Notes: a model not told the origin generated them from the letters alone. A DNA stretch of 60,653 nucleotides from Pirellulaceae bacterium (GCA_023382975.1 JAHDXO010000064.1:1-60653); one strand, 5' to 3'; numbered from the stretch's first letter, positions 49,478 through 59,592 are shown. Numbers and translations are program-made.

Positions 49478-51703
49478 TTAGTCGCTGACCGCGGGCAAGC
49501 GGTGGAAATCTGGTGGCGCGGCGAAGATACCCGTCCGGGACGAATCGTGTCCATTCAGGTAGCCCGCCGGTTGAACACGCGACACATTCCCCAACACGGC
49601 ATCATCCGGATGGAACCACGGGTTGCTGGGCGACGCCATTTCCCCGGGCAACTCGTGCAACGTCGCTTCCTGAAGCATGGGCTGCGGCTCTTCCCCTTCC
49701 GGACCCAAGAACTCCGCGGGTGCCGGTGTCGGTACCAATTCGGCCGATGTCTGCCATGCCGCGGGGCGGCTGCCGACGCTGACCAGATGGGGCGGACGCA
49801 GACGGTAGTCAAGTCGGCGAGGCCGCCCCCGCAACCGCTGGCGTTCGGCGGCGTCCAGATAGGCGTCGGCCGGCCAGGAACCTTCCGACAGCGCGACGGA
49901 ACAGTAGTCGAGCAGCGCTCCGCGTTCGAAGTACACGTTGCGAATGGCCAAAGCGTACTCGACGCGCGCCTGGTAGTACCGGATTTCCGCGTCGGCGTAA
50001 CGCCGCTGAGCGTCCAGGAGCACGTAGAAGTCCGCCTTGCCTTCGTCCGCGTTGTAGGCGGCCAAGACCGCCTGCAACTGCTGCTTGGCGGCCTCGACGC
50101 GGTTGATGGCGGTTTGCAGCACGGCGTAGGATCGATTGCGTTCGGCCACCGCGGCGCTCAGGTCGTTGATCACCTGCCGTTCCTGCTCGATCAGCACGCT
50201 GCGCTCGCGGGCCAGTTGCAGTTCGGCGTTCCGTACAGCGGCGTGTCCTTGGCGGAACCCCAGCGGCATCGAGAACTCGGCGCCCAGTTGCCACTCCTGG
50301 AAATCGCCCGACGTCAAGTCTTGATAGGCATTGTCGAACCGCGCTCCGTCCCCGCTGGGATCGAGCAGATGATGTCCGAAGCCTCGCCAACGATAGCGGC
50401 CCACCAAATCGAAATTGGGCTGCAGGAAGTTCCTGCTGGCGATCCATTCCAATTCGCGGCTCTTGACCTTCCAACGCTGGCGGCGCAGTTCTTCGCGCCG
50501 CACGAGCGCCTCGGTAGCGATGGGCACCCAGTCGAACGCGACCGGAGAAACCGGCGGTTCGTCGTTCGGGCGGAGAAGCTCGCCGCCCTGGGGCGGCATC
50601 CCGATCAACAACCGCAGCTTCCGCTCGTTGGCGTAGACCCCGGGCGTTCCGCGAAACGTGCCCGCCGTGCTGCCGTTGTTGGTACGAGTGCCCTCGACGG
50701 GCCTTCCCATCAGGGCGTTCTGTACGTCCTCTTCGAAGCGGAAGTATTGTTCGCGGGCCTGGGCCTCTTTCTCCGCTTCGCCCCCTTTCTTGCCCGCCAT
50801 AAACAGTGCGTGGACTTGGCGCCACGTGTCCTGGCTGGCGTCGCGGGCCCGGATCTTGGTGTCCAAGTCCCGGTAGGAGAAATACAGGTCCCAGTAGGCG
50901 TTCTCGACGTTGCTGAGCAGATCGCGGATGCCGATTTCGAATTCGGTCAGACTGATGTCCGTCCGCAGTCTCGCAATCAACACGCCGTTGTACACGCCAG
51001 GACGACCGCCGGGACCAGCGATGCGGTTGAATTCCACGCCGCCGCCTTGCAGCAACGAATGCCGGAACTCGCCTTCGAGGATCGAGTCCCACGAGCCATC
51101 GAACTGGTTACCCACGTTGTTGTTGTAGTCGTAGTTGATGATATGCCGCAACGCAAACTGGCTGCCTGTCACTGTCCGCTTCGCCAATTCGGCCTGGATG
51201 ACGCTGGTGTCCTGTTGGAAAAGACCACCTTGCCCCAGGAATTGGTTGTTGAAGCGACGGTCGTTTTTCTCGCTGAAGACGCTGGTTGAGAACTCCGCGT
51301 CGAAGGCAGACAGTGCGCCTTCGACTCCGAACTGAGGATGCGTCTCTTGAATCGCCGGTCCGAAGGCGGTGGCCGTGTTCTCCGGCGAACGCAGCACCGT
51401 ACCGCCCAAATCGCGCATGACTTTGGAATACCGCAGGGCCAGATGGAGAGCCTCCTGAAGCGGCAGATCGACGTACTGCAATTGGCTGCTGTCCATCAGG
51501 TCGCGGGGCTCGCCAGCACCGATCAACTGCTCGAAATGACAGTCGTCGGTCGCCGGCATCTCAATGCGAGTCGCCGCTACGGGAAAGGGAGCATTGACCG
51601 CCTGTGGATCTTGAAACACGCTCTGCCGCCCGTGGCAGCCCGCCAACAGGCAACTGAACGCGAGGATCGCGATCCAAGTTTGGCCTTCGCTTCGATTCAT
51701 CAT
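49478..51703 (-). CDS. TolC-family outer-membrane lipoprotein
   Basis: 741 aa. The signal peptide ends in lipobox LLAGC, so it is lipidated. Two TolC-type (OEP) helical repeats are visible. The first includes DLPLQEALHLALRYSKVMRDLG and GIRDLLSNVENAYWDLYFSYRDLDTKI. The second includes LEWIASRNFLQPNFDLVGRYRW, ELQLARERSVLIEQERQVINDL and DEGKADFYVLLDAQRRYADAEI. A ~110-residue Pro-rich C-terminal tail is unusual. No inner-membrane pump gene is adjacent. It is upstream of and on the same strand as the type VI operon, but 240 bp away, so a link is not implied. Confidence 0.9.
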   Translation of the reverse strand: MMNRSEGQTWIAILAFSCLLAGCHGRQSVFQDPQAVNAPFPVAATRIEMPATDDCHFEQLIGAGEPRDLMDSSQLQYVDLPLQEALHLALRYSKVMRDLGGTVLRSPENTATAFGPAIQETHPQFGVEGALSAFDAEFSTSVFSEKNDRRFNNQFLGQGGLFQQDTSVIQAELAKRTVTGSQFALRHIINYDYNNNVGNQFDGSWDSILEGEFRHSLLQGGGVEFNRIAGPGGRPGVYNGVLIARLRTDISLTEFEIGIRDLLSNVENAYWDLYFSYRDLDTKIRARDASQDTWRQVHALFMAGKKGGEAEKEAQAREQYFRFEEDVQNALMGRPVEGTRTNNGSTAGTFRGTPGVYANERKLRLLIGMPPQGGELLRPNDEPPVSPVAFDWVPIATEALVRREELRRQRWKVKSRELEWIASRNFLQPNFDLVGRYRWRGFGHHLLDPSGDGARFDNAYQDLTSGDFQEWQLGAEFSMPLGFRQGHAAVRNAELQLARERSVLIEQERQVINDLSAAVAERNRSYAVLQTAINRVEAAKQQLQAVLAAYNADEGKADFYVLLDAQRRYADAEIRYYQARVEYALAIRNVYFERGALLDYCSVALSEGSWPADAYLDAAERQRLRGRPRRLDYRLRPPHLVSVGSRPAAWQTSAELVPTPAPAEFLGPEGEEPQPMLQEATLHELPGEMASPSNPWFHPDDAVLGNVSRVQPAGYLNGHDSSRTGIFAAPPDFHRLPAVSD

Positions 51704-51937
51704 GGTTGGGCTTCAGCGCGCATTACCCTTTCCCCGACGCCACATCATGATCTAGTTTCGGCGCGACAAGCTTCCCGCATCCGTTATTTCCGGAACATTC
51801 GTTACGATCGGAACGGTCTGCCGACCTTTGGAAGCTAGCAACGCGCGCAGTGGAAGCCGCCTTCGGGGCGAGTCAGAGACGCGGCCCCGACGGCGGCATT
51901 GTCATCGAACTGGAGAGAGTGCGAATCCACGCTGCCG

Positions 51938-54721
51938 TCAGGGTGCCGGCAGCAGTTCAACGCTCGCGGGGGCGAGCGTCAGTTCCACTGGATTGGAAGC
52001 GGCAGAGTCGCGGCGCACCACAACCAGGCGGGCTTCGGTTGGTTCCGCCAGCGGCAGCGCGGGCATCTCGACTCGCACGCCCAGATCGTACCAGCCTTGG
52101 ATCTCCGGCTGCAACTCGAGCCCCTTGACGTACAACAAGACTTGGCCCGGCTCCGGCCCGAAGCCTTCGCCAGCGATGCTGACCGCTTGACCAGCCGACA
52201 CCGCGTCGACGTCGGTGGAGAACGCAGCCGGATCGACCGGCAGGATGTCGCCCCGCTCGACGATCGCTCCGTTGTTGGCCGCGGAGACCTCGTTGATCTC
52301 GCCGTGGCTGTCCACGATGACATGCAGCTTGTCGAACGGCATCGCATTGCCTGACACGTCGCGGCTCAGCTCATAAGCCTCCCACGGCAACCGCAGATCC
52401 ACCGCCTGGGTCTCGCCGGCGGCGATCGCTTCGACCCGCACGCCCACCTGGGGCAACCGATCGTTCAAACGGTCATCTTGCGCCGCAATGATGGACACGT
52501 TGAACCCCGTGGTCAAATCCTGCTGACTGCTGTTGCGGAACCAGACGCGGTAGCGCGGACCGATTCGCTGCTCCGGATGCCCGCCATCGACGAATCGCAC
52601 CGCCAGCAATTGCAGATCGTACTGCTGCGGCGCCACGACCACCGGAGAAACGTCCACCCAGGTTCCCGCACTGATCACGGGCAGCGACTCCCATCGCGGG
52701 AAATCGTACACGACGACCGGAGGGCAGGCCGCATAGACGATCGGACGGCAGAAAACCGGTCGCGGATCGTACAAGGGCAGGCAACGGTCCCACCAGCTCC
52801 AACGCACCCAGTCCGACCATCGAGGATACCAGACGCGGCTGGGACACCAGCGAGGGCCGAAGTAATTGTGCCCGAAGTGAACACTGACAAAGGTGCTGGA
52901 GATCGGGCCTTGATAACGCGAATGACGCCAGCCGCCGTGGTGCCCGATCTGGGTGTGCAGATTCAGTCGCCGGGCCACATCGCCCGCACCGTAGTACCGG
53001 TACTGGCGGTCCAGGTCCAGTTTGCGGCCGTGCGAGCCACGCGTGATGGCATCCAGGTGGCCGTGTTCGTACCGTTCGCGAAACTGCTCGTGCCGTGCCG
53101 GTCCTTGGGGATGCGACGCGCCGTGGCGAGTATCGACCGGTCCGATGACCGGACGGCCCGCGAACCGCTCGCCCGCGGAACCCGGCGGTCGAATGAATTG
53201 TCCCTCGTCGCTTCCGGCAAACCCATTGCGCGGGATGTTGCGCACGGTCAACGACCGGCCGGGCGACAAGCGGTCTTGCCCTTCGGTTCCTGGCCGCCGA
53301 TCTTGCCATCGATCCGTGGCGTCTTCACGCCCGGCCGGACGACCCGAGGAGCTGTTCGGCCCGGATTCCGGTCGTCCTAGCTGCGGAGACGAATTGGCGA
53401 AGTGGTCGCGCATCCGGTTCACCAAGTCCGGTTGACCGGATGGATTCCGCCCAGACCTTGGCGACTCGTCCGCGATGCTCGGTCGCTCGCTTGGGCCGCT
53501 CGGTCGATTGCCCGCGACGTTCGGTCGATCACCGGCAACCGGCGGCACTCGCAGGCCGCTCGGACCGGAAGCAATTGGACGATCCGGTGTTGAATTGTCG
53601 CCCACCAACTCCGGCGTTCGCTGCGGCGGCGTGGATTGAAAGCGGTCGCGGATCGACGGAGGCCTGGATTGACCATCGGTCGCGGGACGGTCGAGCGTAC
53701 GCGCTTGGGCGGTGCCGCCACGATCGTTGCCCGTGTCGGCGTCTGGTCTGCTCGGGAGGTTGGACCGTCGCGATTGCGACATCTCGGACAGTCGGTTGAA
53801 CACGCTCTGCGACCGCGACGCCGCATCGCTGGGTGTTCGCGCGGAAGGCAAGTCCACAGGTGTCCGAGCCGCTGCCGACGGCGCAGGCCGGGGGGTGCTG
53901 GACGCATCGCCACGGTTCTGCGACGAGGTGATTCGGGGGACCGATGGCGTTGAACGCGAGATGCTTGGAACGTTGGTAGACGGTTGCGGTGGACTCCCCG
54001 CCTGGTTCGAAGGCGTTCGTCCCAAGATGCTTGGGCGATTGGCGAGCGTTGGCGGCAGAGTCACGCCAGGCGACGATGGCGCGGACCGGTTGACACTCGG
54101 CGTGCTGGAACGTTCCGGCCGTACGCTTCCGCTGGGCACCGGCGGAGCGGATCGAGTGACGCGAGACGCCTCGACCGACGGTCTGGCAAGACTCGGTGCG
54201 ATGCCGGGCGATTGCCGTGTGGTGGCACTGGATGATCCCGAGCGGGACAGGATCGGATTGGACGATGGACTGGCCGGGCCTCGAATTACTGGAGACAAAG
54301 GCGACGACGCGGTCGGCCCGCTCCGCGCGGGAGTCCGCGAAGGACTTGCGCCTTGGAACGAGCGGACACCTTCGGTGGATCGGGATACGTTGGGCAGAGA
54401 GGATACCGAGGATCGACTCGGGCCACTCGGTGATCGGGTGATGCTCGGTGCCGAACTCCGCGATGCAGGCGCAGGCAGAGATCTGGCCGAAGGAGTCGGG
54501 GCCGATCGCGAAATGGACGCGGAGGGTCTTGACGGCGCCCGAGATTCTGGCCGTGATCGGCTCGAACTGCCTGACGACCTGGACATCTGGCTGAACGACT
54601 GGCCACGACCTCGTGACGGCGCTTCAGCGGCTGCCACAACGCCAGTCGCTGTTAGGGTGGTCAACAGGGCAACGCATCCGGCAAGGGACGCCCAACGCTT
54701 CTGGTATCGATATCGGTACAT
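51938..54721 (-). CDS. Exported Ser/Pro/Arg-rich protein with C-terminal IPT/TIG-like domain
   Basis: 927 aa. The signal peptide spans residues ~8-34 (cleavage near VAAAEAPS). Residues ~35-500 are low-complexity Ser/Pro/Arg with recurring RSAPS/SRS/RPS units and no fold. A Tyr/Trp/His-rich segment (HFGHNYFGPRWCPSRVWYPRWSDW, residues ~600-640) follows. A CARDB-like beta domain is at ~700-820, and the last ~100 residues (VDAVSAGQAVSIAGEGFGPEPGQVLLYVKGL) look like IPT/TIG. It is probably a cell-surface protein. No close function is known. A short 60-aa frame upstream is not credible. Confidence 0.75.
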   Translation of the reverse strand: MYRYRYQKRWASLAGCVALLTTLTATGVVAAAEAPSRGRGQSFSQMSRSSGSSSRSRPESRAPSRPSASISRSAPTPSARSLPAPASRSSAPSITRSPSGPSRSSVSSLPNVSRSTEGVRSFQGASPSRTPARSGPTASSPLSPVIRGPASPSSNPILSRSGSSSATTRQSPGIAPSLARPSVEASRVTRSAPPVPSGSVRPERSSTPSVNRSAPSSPGVTLPPTLANRPSILGRTPSNQAGSPPQPSTNVPSISRSTPSVPRITSSQNRGDASSTPRPAPSAAARTPVDLPSARTPSDAASRSQSVFNRLSEMSQSRRSNLPSRPDADTGNDRGGTAQARTLDRPATDGQSRPPSIRDRFQSTPPQRTPELVGDNSTPDRPIASGPSGLRVPPVAGDRPNVAGNRPSGPSERPSIADESPRSGRNPSGQPDLVNRMRDHFANSSPQLGRPESGPNSSSGRPAGREDATDRWQDRRPGTEGQDRLSPGRSLTVRNIPRNGFAGSDEGQFIRPPGSAGERFAGRPVIGPVDTRHGASHPQGPARHEQFRERYEHGHLDAITRGSHGRKLDLDRQYRYYGAGDVARRLNLHTQIGHHGGWRHSRYQGPISSTFVSVHFGHNYFGPRWCPSRVWYPRWSDWVRWSWWDRCLPLYDPRPVFCRPIVYAACPPVVVYDFPRWESLPVISAGTWVDVSPVVVAPQQYDLQLLAVRFVDGGHPEQRIGPRYRVWFRNSSQQDLTTGFNVSIIAAQDDRLNDRLPQVGVRVEAIAAGETQAVDLRLPWEAYELSRDVSGNAMPFDKLHVIVDSHGEINEVSAANNGAIVERGDILPVDPAAFSTDVDAVSAGQAVSIAGEGFGPEPGQVLLYVKGLELQPEIQGWYDLGVRVEMPALPLAEPTEARLVVVRRDSAASNPVELTLAPASVELLPAP

Positions 54722-54980
54722 CGCATTTTCTCCCATCTTGGGCTAGGTAGCTCTTACATCACGAACCGCTCCATGTTCAAGCACGCAACCCGCGCGCCGT
54801 AACGGTCGCAGATGGAAGTCAGGGCGTATAGCCATCGCAGGAAATGACGGAACAGAAACGACTTACCGAAAGTGCCCCGTTCGCTATTGATCGCCCCATC
54901 GCCGACGGAAAGCCAGAATGCTGTCATCAGCTTCACTCAATTGCAGTCAATATGACGACGCCTGCGGCCTTCGACCCATC

Positions 54981-55049
54981 GTAGCGCAGGCTGCCAGTCT
55001 GTGCCTCGGATTGTGCCGCCAGCATTCACAGGCTGGCAGTCCGTGCTAC
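54981..55049. repeat. GTAGC(A/G)CAGGCTGCCAG palindrome
   Basis: GTAGCGCAGGCTGCCAGTCTGTG at 54981 pairs with CACAGGCTGGCAGTCCGTGCTAC ending at 55049, with a 24-base spacer. The same design occurs inside the 3329-3436 element, and the 5' end also occurs at 19075. It lies just downstream of the CPXCG gene and could act as its terminator. Confidence 0.6.
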
Positions 55050-55063
55050 GGCGCGGCGCCCGG

Positions 55064-55255
55064 TCAGGCGATCTCGGCAGTCGCCCAGACTTTGATGCCG
55101 CCGTTCTCGTTGATTTCGACGTGAACGACATTCGCGCGGCAGCAGACGGGACAATCTTCGACGAACTCTTGGCTCGATCCTGCGGAATGGTCCAGCAGCA
55201 GTTCAATCTCCTCTCCGCACGATTCACAGGTGTAGATGGCTTCGTCTCGCAGCAT
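55064..55255 (-). CDS. CPXCG-motif zinc-ribbon protein
   Basis: 63 aa. Two Cys pairs, YTCESCGEEI (residues 8-17) and EDCPVCCRANVV (33-44), form a small zinc ribbon of the CPXCG Cys-rich family. The usual CPxCG is CPVCC here, so the final Gly is replaced by Cys. It is cytoplasmic and of unknown function. The ATG at 55255 fits the family's length. It follows the DUF4838 gene by 11 bp on the same strand. Confidence 0.85.
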   Translation of the reverse strand: MLRDEAIYTCESCGEEIELLLDHSAGSSQEFVEDCPVCCRANVVHVEINENGGIKVWATAEIA

Positions 55256-55266
55256 GGCGGCATCCC

Positions 55267-57603
55267 TTATTCTTGACGCGAATTTGCGTTCGTGTCCTCG
55301 ATCTCCCGGACGAAGAAAACGCGGTCGATAAACACACTGGCGACTTCCCCGGGGCGGCGGGGCGGCGCGACCCACAAATACATCTCGCCGTCTAGTCGGT
55401 GAGTGCCCAGATCGAAGACGCGGTACTTGTCCCCCGCGGATTCGTGGACATCCACTTGTCGATGCGCGACGCCCTTCTTGTTGCGGCTGTCGTAGATGCC
55501 CATCGTCATTGCGAGTCCCTCGTCGACCGACACCTCGCTGCGGGCAACCACGTAGCATCGCCAAGGATTACCATAACGCATATCGTCGGAAAAGCGATAC
55601 TGGACTGCCCATTCGAAGTGGTCGCCGGGCATGCGGATGGCATGACCGTCGGCGGCTTGCGGATCTTCCACCGCAAATGTCCATTCCCCCGGCTTCGATC
55701 GCCCCAGTTGGTGAGCGGGAACGTCGAACCAGGCGTCCGGGGCAAGGTCGCGGCAGATCTCGGGCGGCGGTCCCGCCGGCCGGAATCGGCTTCGCAGATC
55801 GGCCTCGTACTCCTGGAACGTCCCGTGTTCGCGGTGCTGCCGCGCATCGAATTCCTGCGCCAGCCGAATGAACTCTTCGCACGCGGCCACCGGATCCGCC
55901 GGACCTTCGAACGGCAGTTGCCGCAGCCGGGCAGTGCGCCGCATGGCGTGATAACGGTTCAACCAGACATGATCCAGCGCCATCCGCTCGCGGCGCACTC
56001 GCCGAGCCAGTACGGGATCGTCGGCGACCGCCTGGGCCGCTCGCGCAAAGCACCGCGTGGCCGCGTTCAGATCTTCCAGGGTCAACCAAGCGGAAGTGTC
56101 GTTCATGAAGCAGCGCAGGTAGACCCCGGATCGTTCGGCCGCGTCGTGCATCAGCTCCAGATACTCGGTCAGATGAGGCGCCGCCGGGCCGTAGTAGCCT
56201 TGCAGGAATTCGCGGATCAGCTCGCGCTCGTCCAAATCCGGATTCCACATCAAATGGGACAAGAGCCAAGCCCGCAGCCGGACGAAATCCCCCACGGACG
56301 ATCCGGCATCGCCTTGTTCGAACAGCCCGATCACGTGATGATCGACGAAGAAACGGAGGTTTGGTCCCAGCACCCGCATGTTGGGATGCGGCAGAATGTA
56401 GTTGCTGAAATTGGTCACATAGTCCCAGACGTACAGCCGCTCGGCGATCTTGCTCCAGCCCTCGATGTCATTGCGGAACGGCTCGTTCTGCGGGCCGCTG
56501 CCCAGCGGTTGGACGAACGAGCATTCGATCGAGCACAGGCGGATCACCACGTTTTCCCGCGGTCGGGTTTGAGATGGCGGCTGGCGAGTGTATTGGTACG
56601 CCAACGTTTCGACCAGCACGTCGGGGAATTCCTTTTCGAGATCCTCGGCCACCGCGTTGACCAGCCGCAGCAACGGACCGGCGGGGGAACTCTCCAGCTC
56701 TTCGACGCGCCGGCAGTTCTCGCATTGGCAACGCCCGTACCAGTCGTTCTGGCTGATCGAGATGAATTGGGCGTCCGGCTGCTTTCTCAGTCGCGCGAGG
56801 GCGTTGTTCGTCAATTCTCGCCGCATGGCGTCGTTGGTTAGGCACAGTTGCGCGTGCTCGGTGGTACGCTGCCCGTTGATCTCGCTGTACCACTCGGGAT
56901 GCACGTCGAAGTACTTTTCCGGCGGCAGCAGCGGATAGAACGTGTGGACGAAACCACAGAAGGGCCGGTGGCCGCCGTAATCGGCCGAGATGCGATGGTG
57001 GTGACCGTTCAGTTTGCTGCGTGCTGCGAACACCGGGTCGAACGCATCTCGATAGAACGCCTCCCGCGATTGAAGCTTTGGGGCGTAGACCAAATCCTGC
57101 GGCGGGATTGTCAGCGTGCGCTTCTCGGGCAGAAACGATTCGGTCGCCGTCCACCAGCGGCAACCCACCACGTCCTCCAGGAAGGTGTAGACGGCGTACA
57201 GGGTGCCCCGCGTCGCGTGACCTGCCAATATCAAGTTTGACCCGCACGTCTTCACAACAATCCCATCGTAGCCCAACTGCTGAAGATCCAAGTCGGGAGC
57301 GATTTGCTGCAAGCGATGCGCGCGACCAACGACGATCAGTTTCTCGTCCTTGCCGATTTCCTTCTCACTGCGAATCGGCAGCGTCGCGCCGGTGACTTTG
57401 GCCAAATGCTCCTGCAACTCGGCCGCGGCCGTCCGCTCGACGGGCGTCGCCTCGTCGGGCAAGCAGATGACGTAATCGCTGCGGCCGTCGTCGACCAACA
57501 CCAGCGGCGCATCGGCGGTCGCCGTGCCAGATGCGAACACCCAGGAGGCAAGAACCGCAACGCCCAATCGTATCCATCTCTTCCCGCAGTCGAGTTCTTT
57601 CAT
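55267..57603 (-). CDS. DUF4838 protein with GH20-type N-terminal domain
   Basis: 778 aa. A signal peptide (to about ATADAP, residue 33) precedes a glycohydrolase-family-20 N-terminal-like domain (PVERTAAAELQEHLAKVTGATLPI). The DUF4838 barrel follows (YFDVHPEWYSEINGQR, CLTNDAMRRELTNNAL, ISQNDWYGRCQCENCRRVEE). A C-terminal beta-sandwich ends the protein. DUF4838 proteins are presumed exported glycosidases; no catalytic residue can be named from sequence. The ATG overlaps the stop of the AGE-type epimerase gene (ATGA), so the two are translationally coupled. Confidence 0.85.
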   Translation of the reverse strand: MKELDCGKRWIRLGVAVLASWVFASGTATADAPLVLVDDGRSDYVICLPDEATPVERTAAAELQEHLAKVTGATLPIRSEKEIGKDEKLIVVGRAHRLQQIAPDLDLQQLGYDGIVVKTCGSNLILAGHATRGTLYAVYTFLEDVVGCRWWTATESFLPEKRTLTIPPQDLVYAPKLQSREAFYRDAFDPVFAARSKLNGHHHRISADYGGHRPFCGFVHTFYPLLPPEKYFDVHPEWYSEINGQRTTEHAQLCLTNDAMRRELTNNALARLRKQPDAQFISISQNDWYGRCQCENCRRVEELESSPAGPLLRLVNAVAEDLEKEFPDVLVETLAYQYTRQPPSQTRPRENVVIRLCSIECSFVQPLGSGPQNEPFRNDIEGWSKIAERLYVWDYVTNFSNYILPHPNMRVLGPNLRFFVDHHVIGLFEQGDAGSSVGDFVRLRAWLLSHLMWNPDLDERELIREFLQGYYGPAAPHLTEYLELMHDAAERSGVYLRCFMNDTSAWLTLEDLNAATRCFARAAQAVADDPVLARRVRRERMALDHVWLNRYHAMRRTARLRQLPFEGPADPVAACEEFIRLAQEFDARQHREHGTFQEYEADLRSRFRPAGPPPEICRDLAPDAWFDVPAHQLGRSKPGEWTFAVEDPQAADGHAIRMPGDHFEWAVQYRFSDDMRYGNPWRCYVVARSEVSVDEGLAMTMGIYDSRNKKGVAHRQVDVHESAGDKYRVFDLGTHRLDGEMYLWVAPPRRPGEVASVFIDRVFFVREIEDTNANSRQE

Positions 57604-59018
57604 GGGTTCTCCTCCGGCAATCGTTGGGCCGCCAACAGCAGGGCGCGCGTCACATGGTAAGCCGCCTTCCAAGGCGTGGCCTTGTGGCGGCGTTCGGGCA
57701 ACGGACTGCCGTCCTCGGCGACGGTATCGAAACAGCCGCCATGCACAGGGTCGACCATCCGGTCCCGGAAGAATCGCCACGTATGCACGTAGGTGTCGTA
57801 GTAACGCGGATCTTTGCCGCCGGTCAGTTGATCGGCGGTCAACAACCCGTTCATCGCTTCGGGCTGCACCCACCAGACCTTCTGCCGATGTGTCGCGTTG
57901 CCCTCGGGCGGTCCTTCGTCGAAGAACCCGCCGTGCTGCTGGTCCCAGCCCCAACGCAGCGAATGTTCCACCAGCCTCAACGCCACCTGCCCGGTCTTCG
58001 CATCGTCGTCGCGGTGAAGCAATTCGGCAGCTTCGGTCAGCAAGTACGCTGTTTCCAGTTCGTGTCCGAACGAACTGCGCTCGTCCAACGGCGTGAAGTC
58101 CCGGCGGCAGAACATCGCCAAGTGACCGTTCGGGCACACGATCCGGTCGCGCACGATCAGGAATACCTCGTTCAGTCGTTCGATCAGCCGCGAGTCATCC
58201 CAGATGCGCCGCAGGGCGATCAACGCTTCGAGCACGTGGATGTGCGCGTTCATCGACTTGTGCCCGACCAGTCCGATCACCGGCAATCCTCGCCCCAGCG
58301 GCGCGTCGGGGACATCGACCGACACTGGTTGGCCCGCGGCGGTCAAGTGTTCGTGATATCCGCCGTGTTCGGGATCGTGCGCGTGCTGCTCGATCCAGCC
58401 GAAGGCGTCCTGGGCCAATTGCAGCGTCTGTGCGTCGCTCGTGGCCTCGTAGGATGTCGCCGCGGCGTACAACCCGAACGCCAAGCTGTACATCTGCTTC
58501 CAAGGCATCGTCACGCGATCCGGCCGACCTTGCAGATCGGTGCGGTCGAGAAAACCGCCATGCTCCGAATCCCACATCCGGTCGCGCAGGAATCTCGCCC
58601 CGTGCCGTGTGTATTCCAAATACGGCTCGCGACGATCCGGGTAGCAAATCGCCACCGCCGCAGGCACCCAGGTCATCCGAGCCTGGTACACCAGGAATTT
58701 CGACGATGCAGGCCGGCGCGACCAGTCCTCGGCAAAATTTTCCCAGAACCCGCCGTGCTCGGCGTCCAGCGACCGCGGATACCAAGCGGGAAGAATTTTC
58801 TGCCAAAGCACCTGTTCGATCTCGCGAGCCAGTTGCCGGCGCGAAGGAGTTGCACCTCGGCCGAAAACCGTCCCGCCCGCGGGGAACGTTGCACACGCAG
58901 CCAGTCCCGCGACCGATGCAATCGATTTCCGCAGCAACCAACGCCGCGACCGCCGAACAGGGCCGCTAGGCTTCGGGGTAGTCGTCATCGGCAAATCGCC
59001 CAATCGATCCGCATTCAT
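57600..59018 (-). CDS. AGE-family sugar epimerase/isomerase with Tat signal
   Basis: 472 aa. An (alpha/alpha)6 barrel of the N-acylglucosamine 2-epimerase family: HGGFWENF, QARMTWVPAA, DRMWDSEHGGF, MPWKQMYSLAFGLYA, HKSMNAHIHVLEAL and FGHELETAYLLTEA carry the conserved His and Glu positions. RRSRRWLLRKSIASVAGLAACATF is a twin-arginine signal, so unlike most members it is exported. GAGG precedes the ATG at 59018. It ends overlapping the DUF4838 start. The pair may process an oligosaccharide in the periplasm. Confidence 0.88.
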   Translation of the reverse strand: MNADRLGDLPMTTTPKPSGPVRRSRRWLLRKSIASVAGLAACATFPAGGTVFGRGATPSRRQLAREIEQVLWQKILPAWYPRSLDAEHGGFWENFAEDWSRRPASSKFLVYQARMTWVPAAVAICYPDRREPYLEYTRHGARFLRDRMWDSEHGGFLDRTDLQGRPDRVTMPWKQMYSLAFGLYAAATSYEATSDAQTLQLAQDAFGWIEQHAHDPEHGGYHEHLTAAGQPVSVDVPDAPLGRGLPVIGLVGHKSMNAHIHVLEALIALRRIWDDSRLIERLNEVFLIVRDRIVCPNGHLAMFCRRDFTPLDERSSFGHELETAYLLTEAAELLHRDDDAKTGQVALRLVEHSLRWGWDQQHGGFFDEGPPEGNATHRQKVWWVQPEAMNGLLTADQLTGGKDPRYYDTYVHTWRFFRDRMVDPVHGGCFDTVAEDGSPLPERRHKATPWKAAYHVTRALLLAAQRLPEENP

Positions 59019-59334
59019 CGTGGCCTCGCGTGAAATGCTCCGCTGGTCTGCCGTTCGCCGCGATCCGTCCGACGAACCTCAGCCATCGATTAGACCACGA
59101 TCGAAACAGCGTTTCCAGATTGCGCCGGGCGACGAGCGCCCTGGGGCAAACGACGATCAGGAAAGTCCGGTGCCAACAAGCAGCGTCCGACGTTTAGGTG
59201 GTCAAGATGCATACAGTAGCGGTAACTTCCCGGTCGTCGAGTTTGCTGCGACACGCAGGATCTTCGGTCTTGATGACCAGAGAACGCTCCTACACGCCCG
59301 AGATCCGGCCGGGGGTGACCTTGGCTTGCCAATG
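59019..59334. other. Intergenic stretch without a recognisable gene
   Basis: No frame here shows family features. It lies between the AGE-type gene start and the tRNA terminator and should contain the promoter of the AGE/DUF4838 unit. Confidence 0.5.
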
Positions 59335-59370
59335 AAAAAAGGACTTGCGGCAAATCGCCACAAGTCCTTA
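59335..59370 (-). terminator. Rho-independent terminator of tRNA-Leu
   Basis: On the minus strand AAGGACTTG pairs with CAAGTCCTT, with an inner GGC/GCC stem, followed by TTTTTTC. It lies 12 bases after the tRNA 3' end. Confidence 0.85.
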
Positions 59371-59382
59371 TCAGCAAACAAG

Positions 59383-59467
59383 TACCAGAGGTCGGACTCG
59401 AACCGACACGCCCTTATCGGGCACTGGATTTTGAGTCCAGCGCGTCTGCCAATTCCGCCACTCTGGC
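59383..59467 (-). tRNA. tRNA-Leu, anticodon CAA
   Basis: An 85-nt class II tRNA. The acceptor stem is GCCAGAG/CTCTGGT with discriminator A. The anticodon stem-loop CTGGA-CTCAAAA-TCCAG has anticodon CAA, reading UUG. A variable arm of the length usual for Leu and a standard TTCGAGTCC T-loop are present. The CCA end is not encoded. Confidence 0.95.
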
Positions 59468-59592
59468 TCAAGGGCTTCCTGAATTCCCCGCATTATCCTC
59501 GAAACTCCGCCGTCTGCAAGGGGCGTGTTGTTTGAACATGCTCGTTGTTCCATTTGGTGGCGTCAAGCTAATTTCACGAAATCGACGACGTG

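Noticed and set aside
49478..51703. TolC-like gene as the missing outer-membrane part of the type VI system
   Set aside because: Type VI systems do not use TolC, the 240-bp gap separates it from tssA, and TolC lipoproteins are common stand-alone genes in planctomycetes.
54754..54936. A 60-codon frame upstream of the Ser/Pro/Arg-rich gene
   Set aside because: No ribosome-binding site, no family feature; most likely non-coding.
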